Shown here piece by piece: positions 55,749-64,000 of a stretch of 64,000 bases of DNA. The translations under genes were made by a program, and so were the position numbers. The stretch spans positions 5,664,501 through 5,728,500 of the forward strand of contig NZ_CP042823.1 of assembly GCF_008000895.1 (NCBI RefSeq), written 5' to 3'. Within the stretch, counting starts at the first letter, position 1, and each line of letters opens with the position of its first letter. The DNA is from Methylobacterium sp. WL1. GTDB taxonomy: Bacteria > Pseudomonadota > Alphaproteobacteria > Rhizobiales > Beijerinckiaceae. Below the pieces are notes generated by a model that had not been told where the DNA came from, did no database searches, and saw nothing but the letters and a program-made list of their open reading frames with translations.

Positions 55749-55798
55749 AGGGGGCACGCGGTACGAGGCGATCCGAGACGACCAGACGGGAACACGAC

Positions 55799-57400
55799 TT
55801 GACCAACCCAGACGCCATCCACGACCAGGACGACCGCGCCCGCCACGACCGGATCAAGGCGCCGCGGCCCTACCGTTTCGGGGCCAAGAGGCCGATCGAG
55901 GGGCTGCCCGCGGCCCTGCCCGACCCGGTCAAGGCCTATCTGGACGTCCTGCCTGAGGGCCGCGTGGTCGGCTTCCCCCTGGCGCCGCTGGATCGCACCG
56001 GCGTCCCGGTCTGGTTCGTCGCCCTGTTCCTCGACGACCCGTTCTTCGTCGGCGCGATGCCGTCCGGCATCGGCTACGGCGCCACCGACGAGGAAGCGCT
56101 GATCGGGGCCGTCGCCGAGATTGCCGAGAACCTGATGCCGTCGCTGGCGGTGCTGCCGCGGGCCAAGGAGCGGGCGAGCTACACCGACCTCGCCCGCGTC
56201 TACGGCGCCGCCTCGGTGGCCGACCCGCTGACCCTCTGCCTGCCCGCGGGCTCCCCGGTCGGCCGCGACACGGTGCTCGAATGGACGCCGACGGTCCGGC
56301 ACGCCACCGGCGAGATCGTGCTGATGCCGCTCGATGTGGCCGCCACCGATTATTTCGAGCTGTCCGAGGGCTACAAGCCTTTCACCAATCTGATCACCAA
56401 CGGCCTCGGCGCCGGACCCGACGTGACCTTCGCGCTGGGTCACGGCGTCCTGGAGCTGCTCCAGCGCGACGGCAACGGCCTGTTGTTCCGGGCGCTCGAC
56501 CAGGGCGTGATGCTCGACCTCGACGGGATCGGGCCGGAGAACGCCGCGATGCTGGCCCGCCTCAAGGAGCTGGGCATCCGGGCGCTGCCGAAATTCGCCA
56601 CGGACCAGTTCGGCCTCACCAACCTCTACGTCGTCGGCTACGACGAGGATCCGGCCCGCACCCCGGCGCCGATCGCGCTCTCGGCCTGCGGCGAGGCCTG
56701 CGATCCGGACCGGGAGCGGGCGCTGCGCAAGGCCTTGCTGGAGTTCCAAGCGGCGCGGGTGCGCAAGACCTTCGGGCATGGCCCCCTCGACATGGCCGCC
56801 ACCGTGACCCCGCCCGGCTACGTCGATGCGTTCATCCAGAAGGCGCTGCCGAGCCTCGATCTCGAGGAGAGCCGCGCCCTTCAGGCGATGCTCGAATGGA
56901 TCGAGATGCCGGCCGCCGGCCTCCGGGACGTGCTGGCCGACACCGTCTACAGCCAGCGGGGCACCAAGCGGTTCGCGGATCTGCCTTCCACCCCGGCCCC
57001 GGACGGCCATGCCCGGGGCAAGATCGCCTGCGACCGGCTGCTGGAGGCGGGGTTCGACGTGCTCTACGTCGATTGCTCGCCGCTCGGCGGCAGCGTCGGC
57101 GTGGTCAAGGCGATCGTGCCGGGGCTCGAAGTCGAGACCATGAGCTACTACCGCATCGGCGAGCGCAACACGCGCAAGCTGATCGAGCGCGACCTCCCGC
57201 TGATCCGGTTCGGCACCGAGAGCGAGACCCTGCGCCCGGTGCGCCTGACCCCGGAGGCGTTGGAGCGGTTCGGCGGCCAGCCGCTGTTCGATACCGCCCT
57301 CGCCGAGCAGATCGTCGGCCGGCACTATCCGCTTTACCGCGAACCGGAATCGCACCACGCGCCGTTCCGGCTCGCCCAGAAGACCGGGAGAGCGGCGTGA
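55799..57400 (+). CDS. Stand-alone YcaO-domain protein
   Basis: YcaO enzymes use ATP to activate amide bonds, forming azolines or thioamides. The 533-residue product has the three family blocks: IGYGATDEEALIGAVAEIAE, the ATP-site strand ITNGLGAGPDVTFALGHGVL followed by ELLQRDG, and SACGEACDPDRERALRKALL followed by EFQAARVRK. No E1-like partner, TfuA or precursor peptide gene is nearby. Its start is TTG (55799) and its stop overlaps the next gene by 4 bp. The substrate is unknown; the surrounding sugar and cyclitol enzymes suggest a small molecule rather than a peptide. Confidence 0.86.
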   Translation: MTNPDAIHDQDDRARHDRIKAPRPYRFGAKRPIEGLPAALPDPVKAYLDVLPEGRVVGFPLAPLDRTGVPVWFVALFLDDPFFVGAMPSGIGYGATDEEALIGAVAEIAENLMPSLAVLPRAKERASYTDLARVYGAASVADPLTLCLPAGSPVGRDTVLEWTPTVRHATGEIVLMPLDVAATDYFELSEGYKPFTNLITNGLGAGPDVTFALGHGVLELLQRDGNGLLFRALDQGVMLDLDGIGPENAAMLARLKELGIRALPKFATDQFGLTNLYVVGYDEDPARTPAPIALSACGEACDPDRERALRKALLEFQAARVRKTFGHGPLDMAATVTPPGYVDAFIQKALPSLDLEESRALQAMLEWIEMPAAGLRDVLADTVYSQRGTKRFADLPSTPAPDGHARGKIACDRLLEAGFDVLYVDCSPLGGSVGVVKAIVPGLEVETMSYYRIGERNTRKLIERDLPLIRFGTESETLRPVRLTPEALERFGGQPLFDTALAEQIVGRHYPLYREPESHHAPFRLAQKTGRAA

Positions 57401-58269
57401 CCCTGCGCTTCGCCTACAACACCAACGGCGCCGCCAACCATCGCCTCGACGACGCGCTGCACCTGATTAAGGCCGCGGGCTACGACGGCGTGGCCCTGAC
57501 GCTGGACATCCACCACCTCGATCCGTTCGCCGAGACCTGGGCCGCGGAAACCGGCCGGGTCGCGAGCCTGCTGGAACGGCTGGAGCTGGCCTGCGTCATC
57601 GAGACCGGCGCCCGCTTTCTGCTCGACCCCAACGCCAAGCACGAGCCGACCCTGGTGACCGCCGACGCCGCCGGGCGCGCCCGGCGGGTCGGCTTCCTCA
57701 AGCGCGCGGTGGAGATCGGTGCGATCCTGTCCGCCGAGGCGGTCTCGTTCTGGGCGGGCGTGCCCAAGCCCGGCGTGGAGCACGGCGAAGCCCGGCGCTG
57801 GCTGGCGGAGGGGCTGCACGAGGTCGCGGCCTTCGCCACCGAGGCCGGGATCGTGCCGTGCCTGGAGCCCGAGCCCGGCATGTTGATCGAGACGCTGGAC
57901 GATTACGAGGCCCTCGACGTCCCCGGGCTTAAGCTCGCCCTGGACACCGGCCACTGCCTCGTCACCGGCGAGCGCGAGCCGGCCGCGGCCGTCCGCGAGT
58001 TCGCCGACCGCACCGGCACCGTGGCGATCGAGGACATGAAGCGCGGCAGCCATATCCACCTGCCCTTCGGCGAGGGCGATATGGACGTGCCCAGCGTGCT
58101 GGAGGCGCTGGAGGCGGTCGGCTTCGGCAAGCTGATCTGCGTCGAGCTCTCTCGGGAGAGCCACCGGGCCGACGTGATGATCCCGCAGGCGCTGGACTAC
58201 CTCCGCGCCTGCCGGCGGCCTGGCCCGGTCCTCGCCAGCGAACAAGAGACCCGCCGGCAATGGCCGTGA
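57397..58269 (+). CDS. TIM-barrel sugar-phosphate isomerase/epimerase-like protein
   Basis: This 290-residue protein of the xylose-isomerase-like TIM-barrel superfamily contains LRFAYNTNGAANHRLDDALH, then VALTLDIHHLDPF, the metal-ligand strands CLEPEPGMLIE and LALDTGHCLVTGE, and HIHLPFGEGDMDVPSV with KLICVELSRES at the end. These match IolE/IolI-type enzymes acting on inositol derivatives, and also many other isomerases. A GTG start at 57397 overlaps the YcaO stop (GTGA), so the two are translationally coupled. Confidence 0.82.
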   Translation: MTLRFAYNTNGAANHRLDDALHLIKAAGYDGVALTLDIHHLDPFAETWAAETGRVASLLERLELACVIETGARFLLDPNAKHEPTLVTADAAGRARRVGFLKRAVEIGAILSAEAVSFWAGVPKPGVEHGEARRWLAEGLHEVAAFATEAGIVPCLEPEPGMLIETLDDYEALDVPGLKLALDTGHCLVTGEREPAAAVREFADRTGTVAIEDMKRGSHIHLPFGEGDMDVPSVLEALEAVGFGKLICVELSRESHRADVMIPQALDYLRACRRPGPVLASEQETRRQWP

Positions 58270-58284
58270 CCGGACGAGCGCACC

Positions 58285-58394
58285 TCTCCTCCCCTATGCG
58301 GGGAGGGGCTGGAGGTGGGGGTCGCGCAGGATGGAGCGCCACGGTGCCGACTGCGTCACTCCCACCCCTACCCCTCCCCGCACGGGGAAGGGGA
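58285..58394. repeat. Inverted repeat, same class as at 8054
   Basis: The left arm (58285-58321, TCTCCTCCCCTATGCGGGGA and on to GGTGGGGG) and right arm (58358-58394, ACTCCCACCCCTACCCCTCC and on) are near reverse complements, separated by about 36 bp. Each arm contains its own CCCC-ATGC-GGGG hairpin. It fills the gap between the TIM-barrel gene and the glycosyltransferase gene. Confidence 0.7.
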
Positions 58395-58417
58395 CCCTCG
58401 CCCTTCGGTGTCGCCCG

Positions 58418-59656
58418 ATGAAAATCCTCTTCCTCAGCCGCCGCTACTTCCCGGCGATTTCGGGCATGAGCGTCTACGCGCAGAACCTGCTGCGCGAGCT
58501 GGTCGGCGCCGGCCACGACGTGACGATGATCTCGCAATACCGGGGCGATGCCTTCGGGACCCGCGTCTATGGCGGTGGCCCACCGCCACCCGTGCCGGGG
58601 GTGCGGGTGATCGGCCTGGAGCAGCTCGGCGAGCAGCAGGCGGGCGATTTCGAGCGCGACATCGCCACCATGGTCGAGGCGATCGAGCGGGAGCATGCGC
58701 GTACGCCCTTCGATGTGCTGCACGCGCAGTACGGCTATCCCACCGGCTGGGCGGTCCTGCTCGCCGCCCGAAAGCTCGGGGTGCCGAGCGTGGTCTCGAT
58801 CCAGGGCGGCGACGGCCACTGGGTCGGCTCCTGCTGCGAGACCCACCGGGTGGCGATGTGCGAGGTCCTGGCCCACGCCAACGCCCTGCTGATCGGCGGC
58901 GCGTCCTTCGTGGACGAGGTCTGCGAGCGCCTCGGCTCCGATCCGGCCCGGTTCACGATCGTGCCCGGCGCGGTCGACACCGACCGCTTCGCGCAAGGGA
59001 CGCCCGACGGCCTGCCGGCGCCGCATGCCGGTCCGATCCGGCTGTTCTACCACGGCCGGGTCGACCGCCGGAAAGGCGTGCTCGACTTCATCAACGCCCT
59101 GGCGATCCTGCGTGCGCAGGGCACGCCGTTCGCCGCCACGATCTCGGGTATCGGGCCGGACGTGGATCCCGCCCAGGCGCTGGCCACGGACCTCGCCTTC
59201 GCGCCGCGGGACATCGCCTTCACCGGCTATGCCGAGTACGGCCACGTGCCGGACCTCTACCGCCGGGCCGACGTGTTCGTCTCGCCGACCTACGCCGAGG
59301 GGTTCTCCAACACGATCCTGGAGGCGATGGCGGCGGGGCTCGCGGTGGTCTCCTGCCACGCGGTCGGGGTCTCGGACTGCCTGCGCGACGGCGAGAACGG
59401 CCTGATGGTCGATCCGGGCGACGTTCAGGCGCTCGCCGCCGCACTGACCCGGGTCGTCACCGACGCCGAGCTGCGCCGCGGCCTGGCCACGGCCGGCCTC
59501 GAGGAATGCCGCCGGGTCTATTCCTGGAGCGCCGTCGGCCGGCAGATCATGGAGGTGTACGGACGCGTTCAGCATGAGCGCCCGGCCACGGATTTCTCCA
59601 TCGACCTGCCCGACGATCCCACCTGCCGCTTCCGCGCCGAGCCGCACCTCCTCTGA
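58418..59656 (+). CDS. GT4-family glycosyltransferase
   Basis: The 412-residue glycosyltransferase begins KILFLSRRYFPAISGMSVYA, typical of the GT4 acceptor half, and carries the donor-site motif YAEGFSNTILEAMAAGLAVV followed by a conserved valine/glycine stretch. Mycothiol MshA belongs to the same family and transfers GlcNAc to inositol-3-phosphate, which makes it a candidate for that type of step. The sequence alone cannot assign its donor. It is separated from the upstream genes by an inverted repeat and from the next gene by 18 bp. Confidence 0.86.
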   Translation: MKILFLSRRYFPAISGMSVYAQNLLRELVGAGHDVTMISQYRGDAFGTRVYGGGPPPPVPGVRVIGLEQLGEQQAGDFERDIATMVEAIEREHARTPFDVLHAQYGYPTGWAVLLAARKLGVPSVVSIQGGDGHWVGSCCETHRVAMCEVLAHANALLIGGASFVDEVCERLGSDPARFTIVPGAVDTDRFAQGTPDGLPAPHAGPIRLFYHGRVDRRKGVLDFINALAILRAQGTPFAATISGIGPDVDPAQALATDLAFAPRDIAFTGYAEYGHVPDLYRRADVFVSPTYAEGFSNTILEAMAAGLAVVSCHAVGVSDCLRDGENGLMVDPGDVQALAAALTRVVTDAELRRGLATAGLEECRRVYSWSAVGRQIMEVYGRVQHERPATDFSIDLPDDPTCRFRAEPHLL

Positions 59657-59674
59657 CGCAGGAAGCCCCGCCGC

Positions 59675-60433
59675 GTGCCGATAGCCCTCGCCCTCTCGCC
59701 CCATCTCGACGACGCGGCCTTCTCCTGCGGCGGACTGCTCGCGAGCCTCGCCCGAGAGGGCTGGCACGTAGTGATGGCGACGCTGTTCACCGGCAGCGTC
59801 GCCGACCCGACGGGGTTCGCGCTGGCCTGCCAGCTCGACAAGGGCCTGTCGGCCGCCGTCGACTACATGGCCCTGCGCCGGGCCGAGGACATCCAGGCCG
59901 CGGTCGCGCTCGGGATCGCGCCGCCCCGGCACCTGCCGTTCCGCGAGGCGCCGCACCGGGGCTACGGCTCCGCGCCGGAACTGTTTTCCCAGACGCGCGG
60001 GGATGACGCCATCACGGCCGACCTGGCGCCGGCCCTGGCGGCTCTGATCGCCGCGGAGCGGCCCGATCTCGTCCTCGCCCCGCAGGCCATCGGCGGCCAT
60101 GTCGACCACGTCCAGGCCGTCCGTGCCCTGCGCGGCCTCGACGGGCTGCCCCCGATCCTGTGGTGGCGCGACTTCCCCTACACGGTCCGCGAGGCCGCAC
60201 CCCGGGAGCCCCTGGCCGCGCTGTTCGCCGGGTTGCCAGCGCACCGGATGACGCTCGATCCAGAGGCCCAGGCGCGCAAGCGCGCCGCCTGCGCGGCCTA
60301 TGGCAGCCAGATCGGGTTCCAATTCGGCGGACCGGCCGGCCTCGACGCGCGGCTCGCCCGGGAGGAGGGGATCGAGCGCTTCCGCCTCACCGGCCGCCTC
60401 GCCGCGCCGATCCCCGGTCTCGATGCCGCCTGA
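59675..60433 (+). CDS. PIG-L family deacetylase
   Basis: This 252-residue zinc-dependent N-deacetylase has ALSPHLDDAAFSCGGLLASL in place of the usual HPDDE site (histidine and aspartates kept) and the second site AIGGHVDHVQAVRAL. Family members remove acetyl groups from N-acetylglucosaminyl compounds, including MshB of mycothiol synthesis. The start is the GTG at 59675. Its last 11 bases overlap the following UDG-like gene. It is likely co-transcribed with the preceding glycosyltransferase. Confidence 0.86.
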   Translation: MPIALALSPHLDDAAFSCGGLLASLAREGWHVVMATLFTGSVADPTGFALACQLDKGLSAAVDYMALRRAEDIQAAVALGIAPPRHLPFREAPHRGYGSAPELFSQTRGDDAITADLAPALAALIAAERPDLVLAPQAIGGHVDHVQAVRALRGLDGLPPILWWRDFPYTVREAAPREPLAALFAGLPAHRMTLDPEAQARKRAACAAYGSQIGFQFGGPAGLDARLAREEGIERFRLTGRLAAPIPGLDAA

Positions 60434-61051
60434 GCCGCAGGCGCCGAAATCCCTCGCCGACCCGGCTGCGCTCGCGGCCCGCCGGGCCCTGATCGACGCG
60501 CCCCACATCGCCCCGATCCGCGCGCTGGCCGACCGGATCGTCGCCGAGCGGGGCGCGCCGGTCCCGGTGCCCGATCCGCTGGATGGCGGCGTCGCGGCCA
60601 GGATGCTGCTGCTCCTGGAAACGCCGGGGCCGGCCGTGCTGCGCACCGGCTTCGTCACCCGCGACAGCGCGAACGGCACCGCCGCCAACCTGTTCCGCTT
60701 CCTGCGGGAGGCCGGCATCGCGCGGGCGGACACCCTGATCTGGAACGCGGTGCCCTGGCTGATCCACGAGGCGGGCGCCCTCAACCGGGCTCCGCGCCGG
60801 GCGGAGGTCGCGGCGGCCGCGCCCTATCTGGCGCCGCTGTTGGACCTGCTGCCCGGGCTCGCCGTGGCGGTGCTGGCCGGGCGCACCGCCGGCGGGACGG
60901 CGCCGGCGATCGCGGCCCTGCGTCCGGGCCTGCCGCTGATCGCGGTCCCCACCCGAGCCCGACCTATGTCTGCACCGCCCCGGAGGTGCCCGCGCGGATC
61001 CGGCGGGGCCTCTCCGAGGCCGCGGCGATCCTGTGCCGCGCCGCGCGGTGA
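60423..61051 (+). CDS. Uracil-DNA-glycosylase-like protein, frameshifted
   Basis: The recognisable part (LLLETPGPAVLRTGFVTRDS, then NLFRFLREAGIARADTLIWN and AVPWLI) is typical of the UDG superfamily. In the raw sequence the frame shifts at 60947-60950 (a four-C run) and then reads through into the downstream gene. One extra C restores AVPHPSPTYVCTAPEVPARI and an ending of about 210 residues, including the conserved HPS motif. The gene overlaps the deacetylase. Whether it belongs to the cluster or is an independent repair gene is unclear. Confidence 0.75.
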
Positions 61052-61202
61052 GGATCGGATCCCCATCGGATCCCGGCCTTCCCTGGCCTTGGGCGCCGGT
61101 TCGGCCTACATGGCGAGGCAACGGGCCGCGGTCCGGGATCATCCGGTACGGGCGCAGGCCTTCGGCCGGGCCGCGCAGCCGGAAGGGCGGACGCCGAACG
61201 GC

Positions 61203-62291
61203 ATGAACTTTCAGGGACAGCACCGGGGACCGGCAGAGCCGGTCGAGCCGGTCAAGCACGACGCTGTCGCGGACAAGCCGCGCAAGAGCTGGAGCAGCCG
61301 GTATGCCTGGATCGGCACGGCCGCCAGCATCGTGCTGTTCGCGGTCTCGCTGGGCGTGCTGTGGAAGCTCGTCCAGAGCGTGAGCTGGGCGGAGGTGCGG
61401 GCGGCGGTGACGGCGGCGACCGGCGAGCAGCTCGGCCTCGCCTTCCTGTTCGTCGGGATCAGCTACCTGTTCCTGACGGGCTACGACGCGCTGGCCCTGC
61501 GCCAGCTCCGAATCAAGGTGCCGTACCGGATCACCGCGCTCGCCTCTTTCACCAGCTACGCGGTGAGCTTCACCCTCGGCTTCCCGCTGCTGACCGCCGG
61601 CACGATCCGCTACTGGATCTACGCCCGGCAGGGCCTGTCCACAGCCAAGATCGCCGCGCTCACGGTCATCGCGGGCTTCACCTTCTGGCTCGGCATGGGC
61701 GTGGTGCTGGGGCTGAGCCTAATCATCGAGGCCGGGCAGCTCGCCGGGCTCGCCTTCACGTCGATTCGGATCAACCAGGGCGTCGGCCTCGTGGCCCTGG
61801 GCCTGGTACTGGGCTACCTCGCCTGGGTCTCGGCCAAGAAGCGCAGCATCACGGTCAAGCAGTGGCGGCTGGAACTGCCGGGCGCCTCGGTCTCGATCGG
61901 CCAGATGATCGTCGGGATCGGCGACGTCTGCGCGGCGGCGGCGGTGCTCTACGTGCTGCTGCCGCAGGGGATGACGCTGGGCTTCACCACGTTCCTGGCG
62001 ATCTACGTGCTGGCCGCGATGCTGGGCATCGCCTCCAACGCCCCCGGGGGCATCGGGGTGTTCGAGGCCACCATTCTGCTCGCCCTGTCGAGCCTGCCGC
62101 GCAACGAGGTGTTGACCTCGCTGCTGCTGTTCCGGGGCTGCTACTACGTCGTGCCGTTCGTCGTCGCCCTGGCGATGCTCGGCCTCTACGAGATCGTGAA
62201 GCGGGCCGGCGGCGCGCGCGATCCGGGGCCGCCGGAAGGCACGGCCGGCCCGTCCGGCCGCCCCTGGCCCGACGACACCGAGTCCCGGTAA
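61203..62291 (+). CDS. UPF0104/YbhN-type membrane protein (LPG synthase TM-like)
   Basis: This 362-residue inner-membrane protein has eight or so helices and matches the lysylphosphatidylglycerol-synthase transmembrane family (UPF0104, YbhN). It shows SYAVSFTLGFPLLTAGTIRY, the middle helix MIVGIGDVCAAAAVLYVLLP and NAPGGIGVFEATILLALSSL. The soluble catalytic domain of full MprF enzymes is absent, so it is not itself the lysyl-transferase. In an uncorrected frame it appears fused to the UDG-like gene; the ATG at 61203 is its natural start. The function is unknown. Confidence 0.82.
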   Translation: MNFQGQHRGPAEPVEPVKHDAVADKPRKSWSSRYAWIGTAASIVLFAVSLGVLWKLVQSVSWAEVRAAVTAATGEQLGLAFLFVGISYLFLTGYDALALRQLRIKVPYRITALASFTSYAVSFTLGFPLLTAGTIRYWIYARQGLSTAKIAALTVIAGFTFWLGMGVVLGLSLIIEAGQLAGLAFTSIRINQGVGLVALGLVLGYLAWVSAKKRSITVKQWRLELPGASVSIGQMIVGIGDVCAAAAVLYVLLPQGMTLGFTTFLAIYVLAAMLGIASNAPGGIGVFEATILLALSSLPRNEVLTSLLLFRGCYYVVPFVVALAMLGLYEIVKRAGGARDPGPPEGTAGPSGRPWPDDTESR

Positions 62292-62313
62292 TTCCACCGG
62301 ACCGCCGTCGATC

Positions 62314-63587
62314 ATGACCGACCGCCCGCGCAGTTCCCAGGCCTGGACGGGCGCCGCAATCGCGGCCGGCCTGTTCGCCGTCGCCCTGGCGCTGTCTGGC
62401 CGGCTCGACCTTCCGCTGATCCTGGCCGGCCTCGGCTCGGTCTGCCTGGGCGGCTGGCTCGGGGGCGCGGCCCGGAAGCCCCGGTGCCGCGGCCGGCGGC
62501 GACGGCCCAGCGCCACGCGATCGCCGAGGCGCTGCTGGCCCACGTGCCCGATCCGGTCATCCTGGTGGACCGCCGCACCCTGGTGGTGGAGGCCAACCCG
62601 GCGGCCCGGGCGCTGCTGCCGGCCCTGCTCCAGGCCCGGCCCCTGTCCTTCGCGCTGCGCAGCCCGGAGGTCCTCGACGGGGTCGAGGCGGTGCTGAGTT
62701 CCGGCATGCCCCGCCGTGTCCCCCTGTCGACCCGGGTGCCCCTGGAGCGGACCTTCGAGGTCCAGATCGGCGCCCTGCCGATGCCCGATGGGTCGGGGGT
62801 CAGCGCGGTTCTGTTCCTGCGCGATCTCACCTCGGCCCGGCGCCTCGAGGCGATGCGGGTCGATTTCGTGGCCAATGCCAGCCACGAGCTGCGCACGCCG
62901 CTCGCCACCCTGATCGGGTTCATCGAGACCCTGCAGGGCCCGGCCCGCGAGGACACGCAGGCCCGCGAACGATTCCTCGAGATCATGCGCGTCCAGGCGC
63001 TGCGCATGACCCGGCTGATCGACGACCTGCTGTCGCTGTCAAGGATCGAGCTGCGCGAGCACGTGGCCCCTACCACCGTGGTCGATCTCGGGGCGCTGGC
63101 CCGGCAGATGGTCGACGCGCAGGGGCCGCCCGCCGAGGCGCGGGGCGCCACGGTGCGGTTCGCGGACGGCGACGGCCCCTATCCCGTGCCCGGTGATGCC
63201 GACGAGCTGGCCCGGGTGATCGAGAACCTGATCGAGAACGCTGTGAAGTACGGCGGCGGCCATGTCGGCGTCGCCCTGAGCCGCGAGGATGATACCCGGC
63301 TCGGCCGGCGGATCGTGCTGTCCGTGACGGATGACGGCCCGGGGATCCCGCCCGAGCACATCCCGCGCCTGACCGAGCGCTTCTACCGGGTCGACGTCGC
63401 CTCCAGCCGCGCCCGGGGCGGGACGGGGCTCGGCCTCGCCATCGTGAAGCACAGCCTCAACCGCCACCGCGGTCGCCTCGCCATCGACAGCACGGTCGGC
63501 CGGGGGACGGTCGTGCGCGTCAGCCTGCCGGAATACGGCGGCGACGCGGAGGTGGCCCGCGTCGCCGATCAGGCCGGGCCGGCATAG
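62314..63587 (+). CDS. phoR: PhoR-like sensor histidine kinase, frameshifted
   Basis: The N-terminus (from 62314) has two hydrophobic helices; a PAS-like part (AEALLAHVPDPVILVDRRTL) and the kinase core follow. The H-box is DFVANASHELRTPLATLIGF, the N-box ENLIENAVKYGGGHVG, and the G-boxes DDGPGIPPEHIPRLTERFYR and GGTGLGLAIVKH. The two parts are in different frames. One extra C in the run 62479-62482 joins them into about 424 residues. It resembles PhoR, which senses phosphate limitation, but no phoB or pst genes follow within the window, so the symbol is tentative. Confidence 0.82.
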
Positions 63588-64000
63588 GGGCCGATCCCGA
63601 GCCCGGCCTCGACCCGCGGGATCCAGGCGCGGATGGCCGGGTAGGCGGCCAAGTCGAAGCCGCCCTCGTGGGCCATGCGGGTGTAGGCGACCAGCGCCAC
63701 GTCGGCGAGCGTCAGCGCATCGCCGGCCATGAAGGCCGCGCGTTCGAGCGTCGCCTGCATCAGCCGAAGCGCGTCAGTGCCGCGTTCCGCGAGCTTCGGA
63801 TCGAGCGCGTCCGGTGCGCGCTTCAGGTAATGAAGCTGATACCGGCGGACCGCGATGTAGGGCTCGTGGCTGTACTGCTCCCAGAACATCCATTGCAGCA
63901 TGCGGGCGCGGTCGCGGGCCGCCTCGGGCACGAGCGCCGAGCCTTCCGCGAGGTAGACGATGATCGCGTTGGATTCCGATAGGGTCTCGCCATCGGGAAA
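63569..64000 (-). CDS. Glutathione S-transferase, partial
   Basis: The gene runs off the right edge of the window, so its 5' end is missing. The visible 143 residues contain DGETLSESNAIIVYLAEGS, the glutathione-binding ESxAI pattern of the N-terminal domain, followed by the all-helical C-terminal domain (MFWEQYSHEPYIAVRRYQLH, MAGDALTLADVALVAYTRMA). Conjugation of glutathione to electrophiles is the usual role. The 3' end overlaps the kinase gene by 19 bp in a convergent arrangement. Confidence 0.85.
   Translation of the reverse strand, partial: FPDGETLSESNAIIVYLAEGSALVPEAARDRARMLQWMFWEQYSHEPYIAVRRYQLHYLKRAPDALDPKLAERGTDALRLMQATLERAAFMAGDALTLADVALVAYTRMAHEGGFDLAAYPAIRAWIPRVEAGLGIGPYAGPA

Noticed and set aside
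54539..57358. 939-residue open frame on the minus strand across the methyltransferase, oxidoreductase and YcaO genes
   Set aside because: It is antisense to well-supported genes and its sequence is dominated by Arg, Gly, Ala and His, as expected for a GC-rich shadow frame; no domain is recognisable.
57962..60784. 940-residue open frame on the minus strand across the glycosyltransferase and deacetylase genes
   Set aside because: Same reason: antisense to recognised proteins, low-complexity composition, and it crosses an inverted repeat.
60423..62291. A UDG-transmembrane fusion protein
   Set aside because: The fusion exists only because a base is missing at 60947-60950; the corrected UDG-like gene stops at 61051 and the membrane protein has its own ATG.

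Overview
The window is very GC-rich and almost fully coding. Several genes point to a Methylobacterium-type alphaproteobacterium: a periplasmic lanmodulin homologue, a formaldehyde-activating-enzyme (Fae) paralogue, the Rhizobiales-style order ffh / chorismate mutase / rpsP / rimM, a DUF6894 protein, glnK-amtB, and serC with a leader hairpin. I saw no rRNA or tRNA gene, insertion sequence, prophage or CRISPR array.

Layout. 0.1-8 kb: an MFS exporter with a divergent AraC regulator, a DUF2059 protein, and a Yej-type oligopeptide uptake operon (two binding proteins plus YejB, no yejE/yejF). 8-15.4 kb: a MoxR / DUF58 / DUF4159 / membrane-protein operon. 15.6-21.1 kb: a Fae paralogue divergent from two large glycosyltransferases. 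21.1-26 kb: a UbiH-like monooxygenase, acyl-CoA thioesterase II and glnK-amtB. 26.4-34.6 kb: serC, trmD, three transcriptionally independent genes, then rimM, rpsP, chorismate mutase, ffh and a small zinc-binding protein, all of the translation/SRP set on the minus strand. 34.9-43.3 kb: mostly single genes, namely a coiled-coil protein, a candidate 23-residue peptide with an extended Shine-Dalgarno, a Rieske oxygenase, a metallo-beta-lactamase-fold hydrolase, an orphan peptide-binding protein, lanmodulin and an enol-lactonase-like hydrolase. 43.3-51 kb: a class A penicillin-binding protein with an SNase-like tail, an HdeD-like protein, EmrAB and a lytic transglycosylase.

The most interesting part is 51.3-60.4 kb, a co-oriented run of nine genes: inositol-3-phosphate synthase, an HD-like protein, a SAM methyltransferase, a Gfo/Idh/MocA oxidoreductase, a stand-alone YcaO, a TIM-barrel isomerase-like protein, a GT4 glycosyltransferase, a PIG-L deacetylase, and then a uracil-DNA-glycosylase-like gene. 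Start/stop overlaps link several neighbours. The enzymes can be ordered into a hypothetical route from glucose-6-phosphate through inositol-phosphate, inositol and an inosose to a glycosylated, deacetylated, methylated product activated by YcaO. I know of no described pathway with this set.

Data quality matters here. Four genes (the DUF4159 gene, trmD, the UDG-like gene and the PhoR-like kinase) are each broken by single-base losses in short G/C runs, five sites in all, and adding one base at each restores family-typical proteins. Because trmD is normally essential, these look like homopolymer under-calls rather than real mutations.
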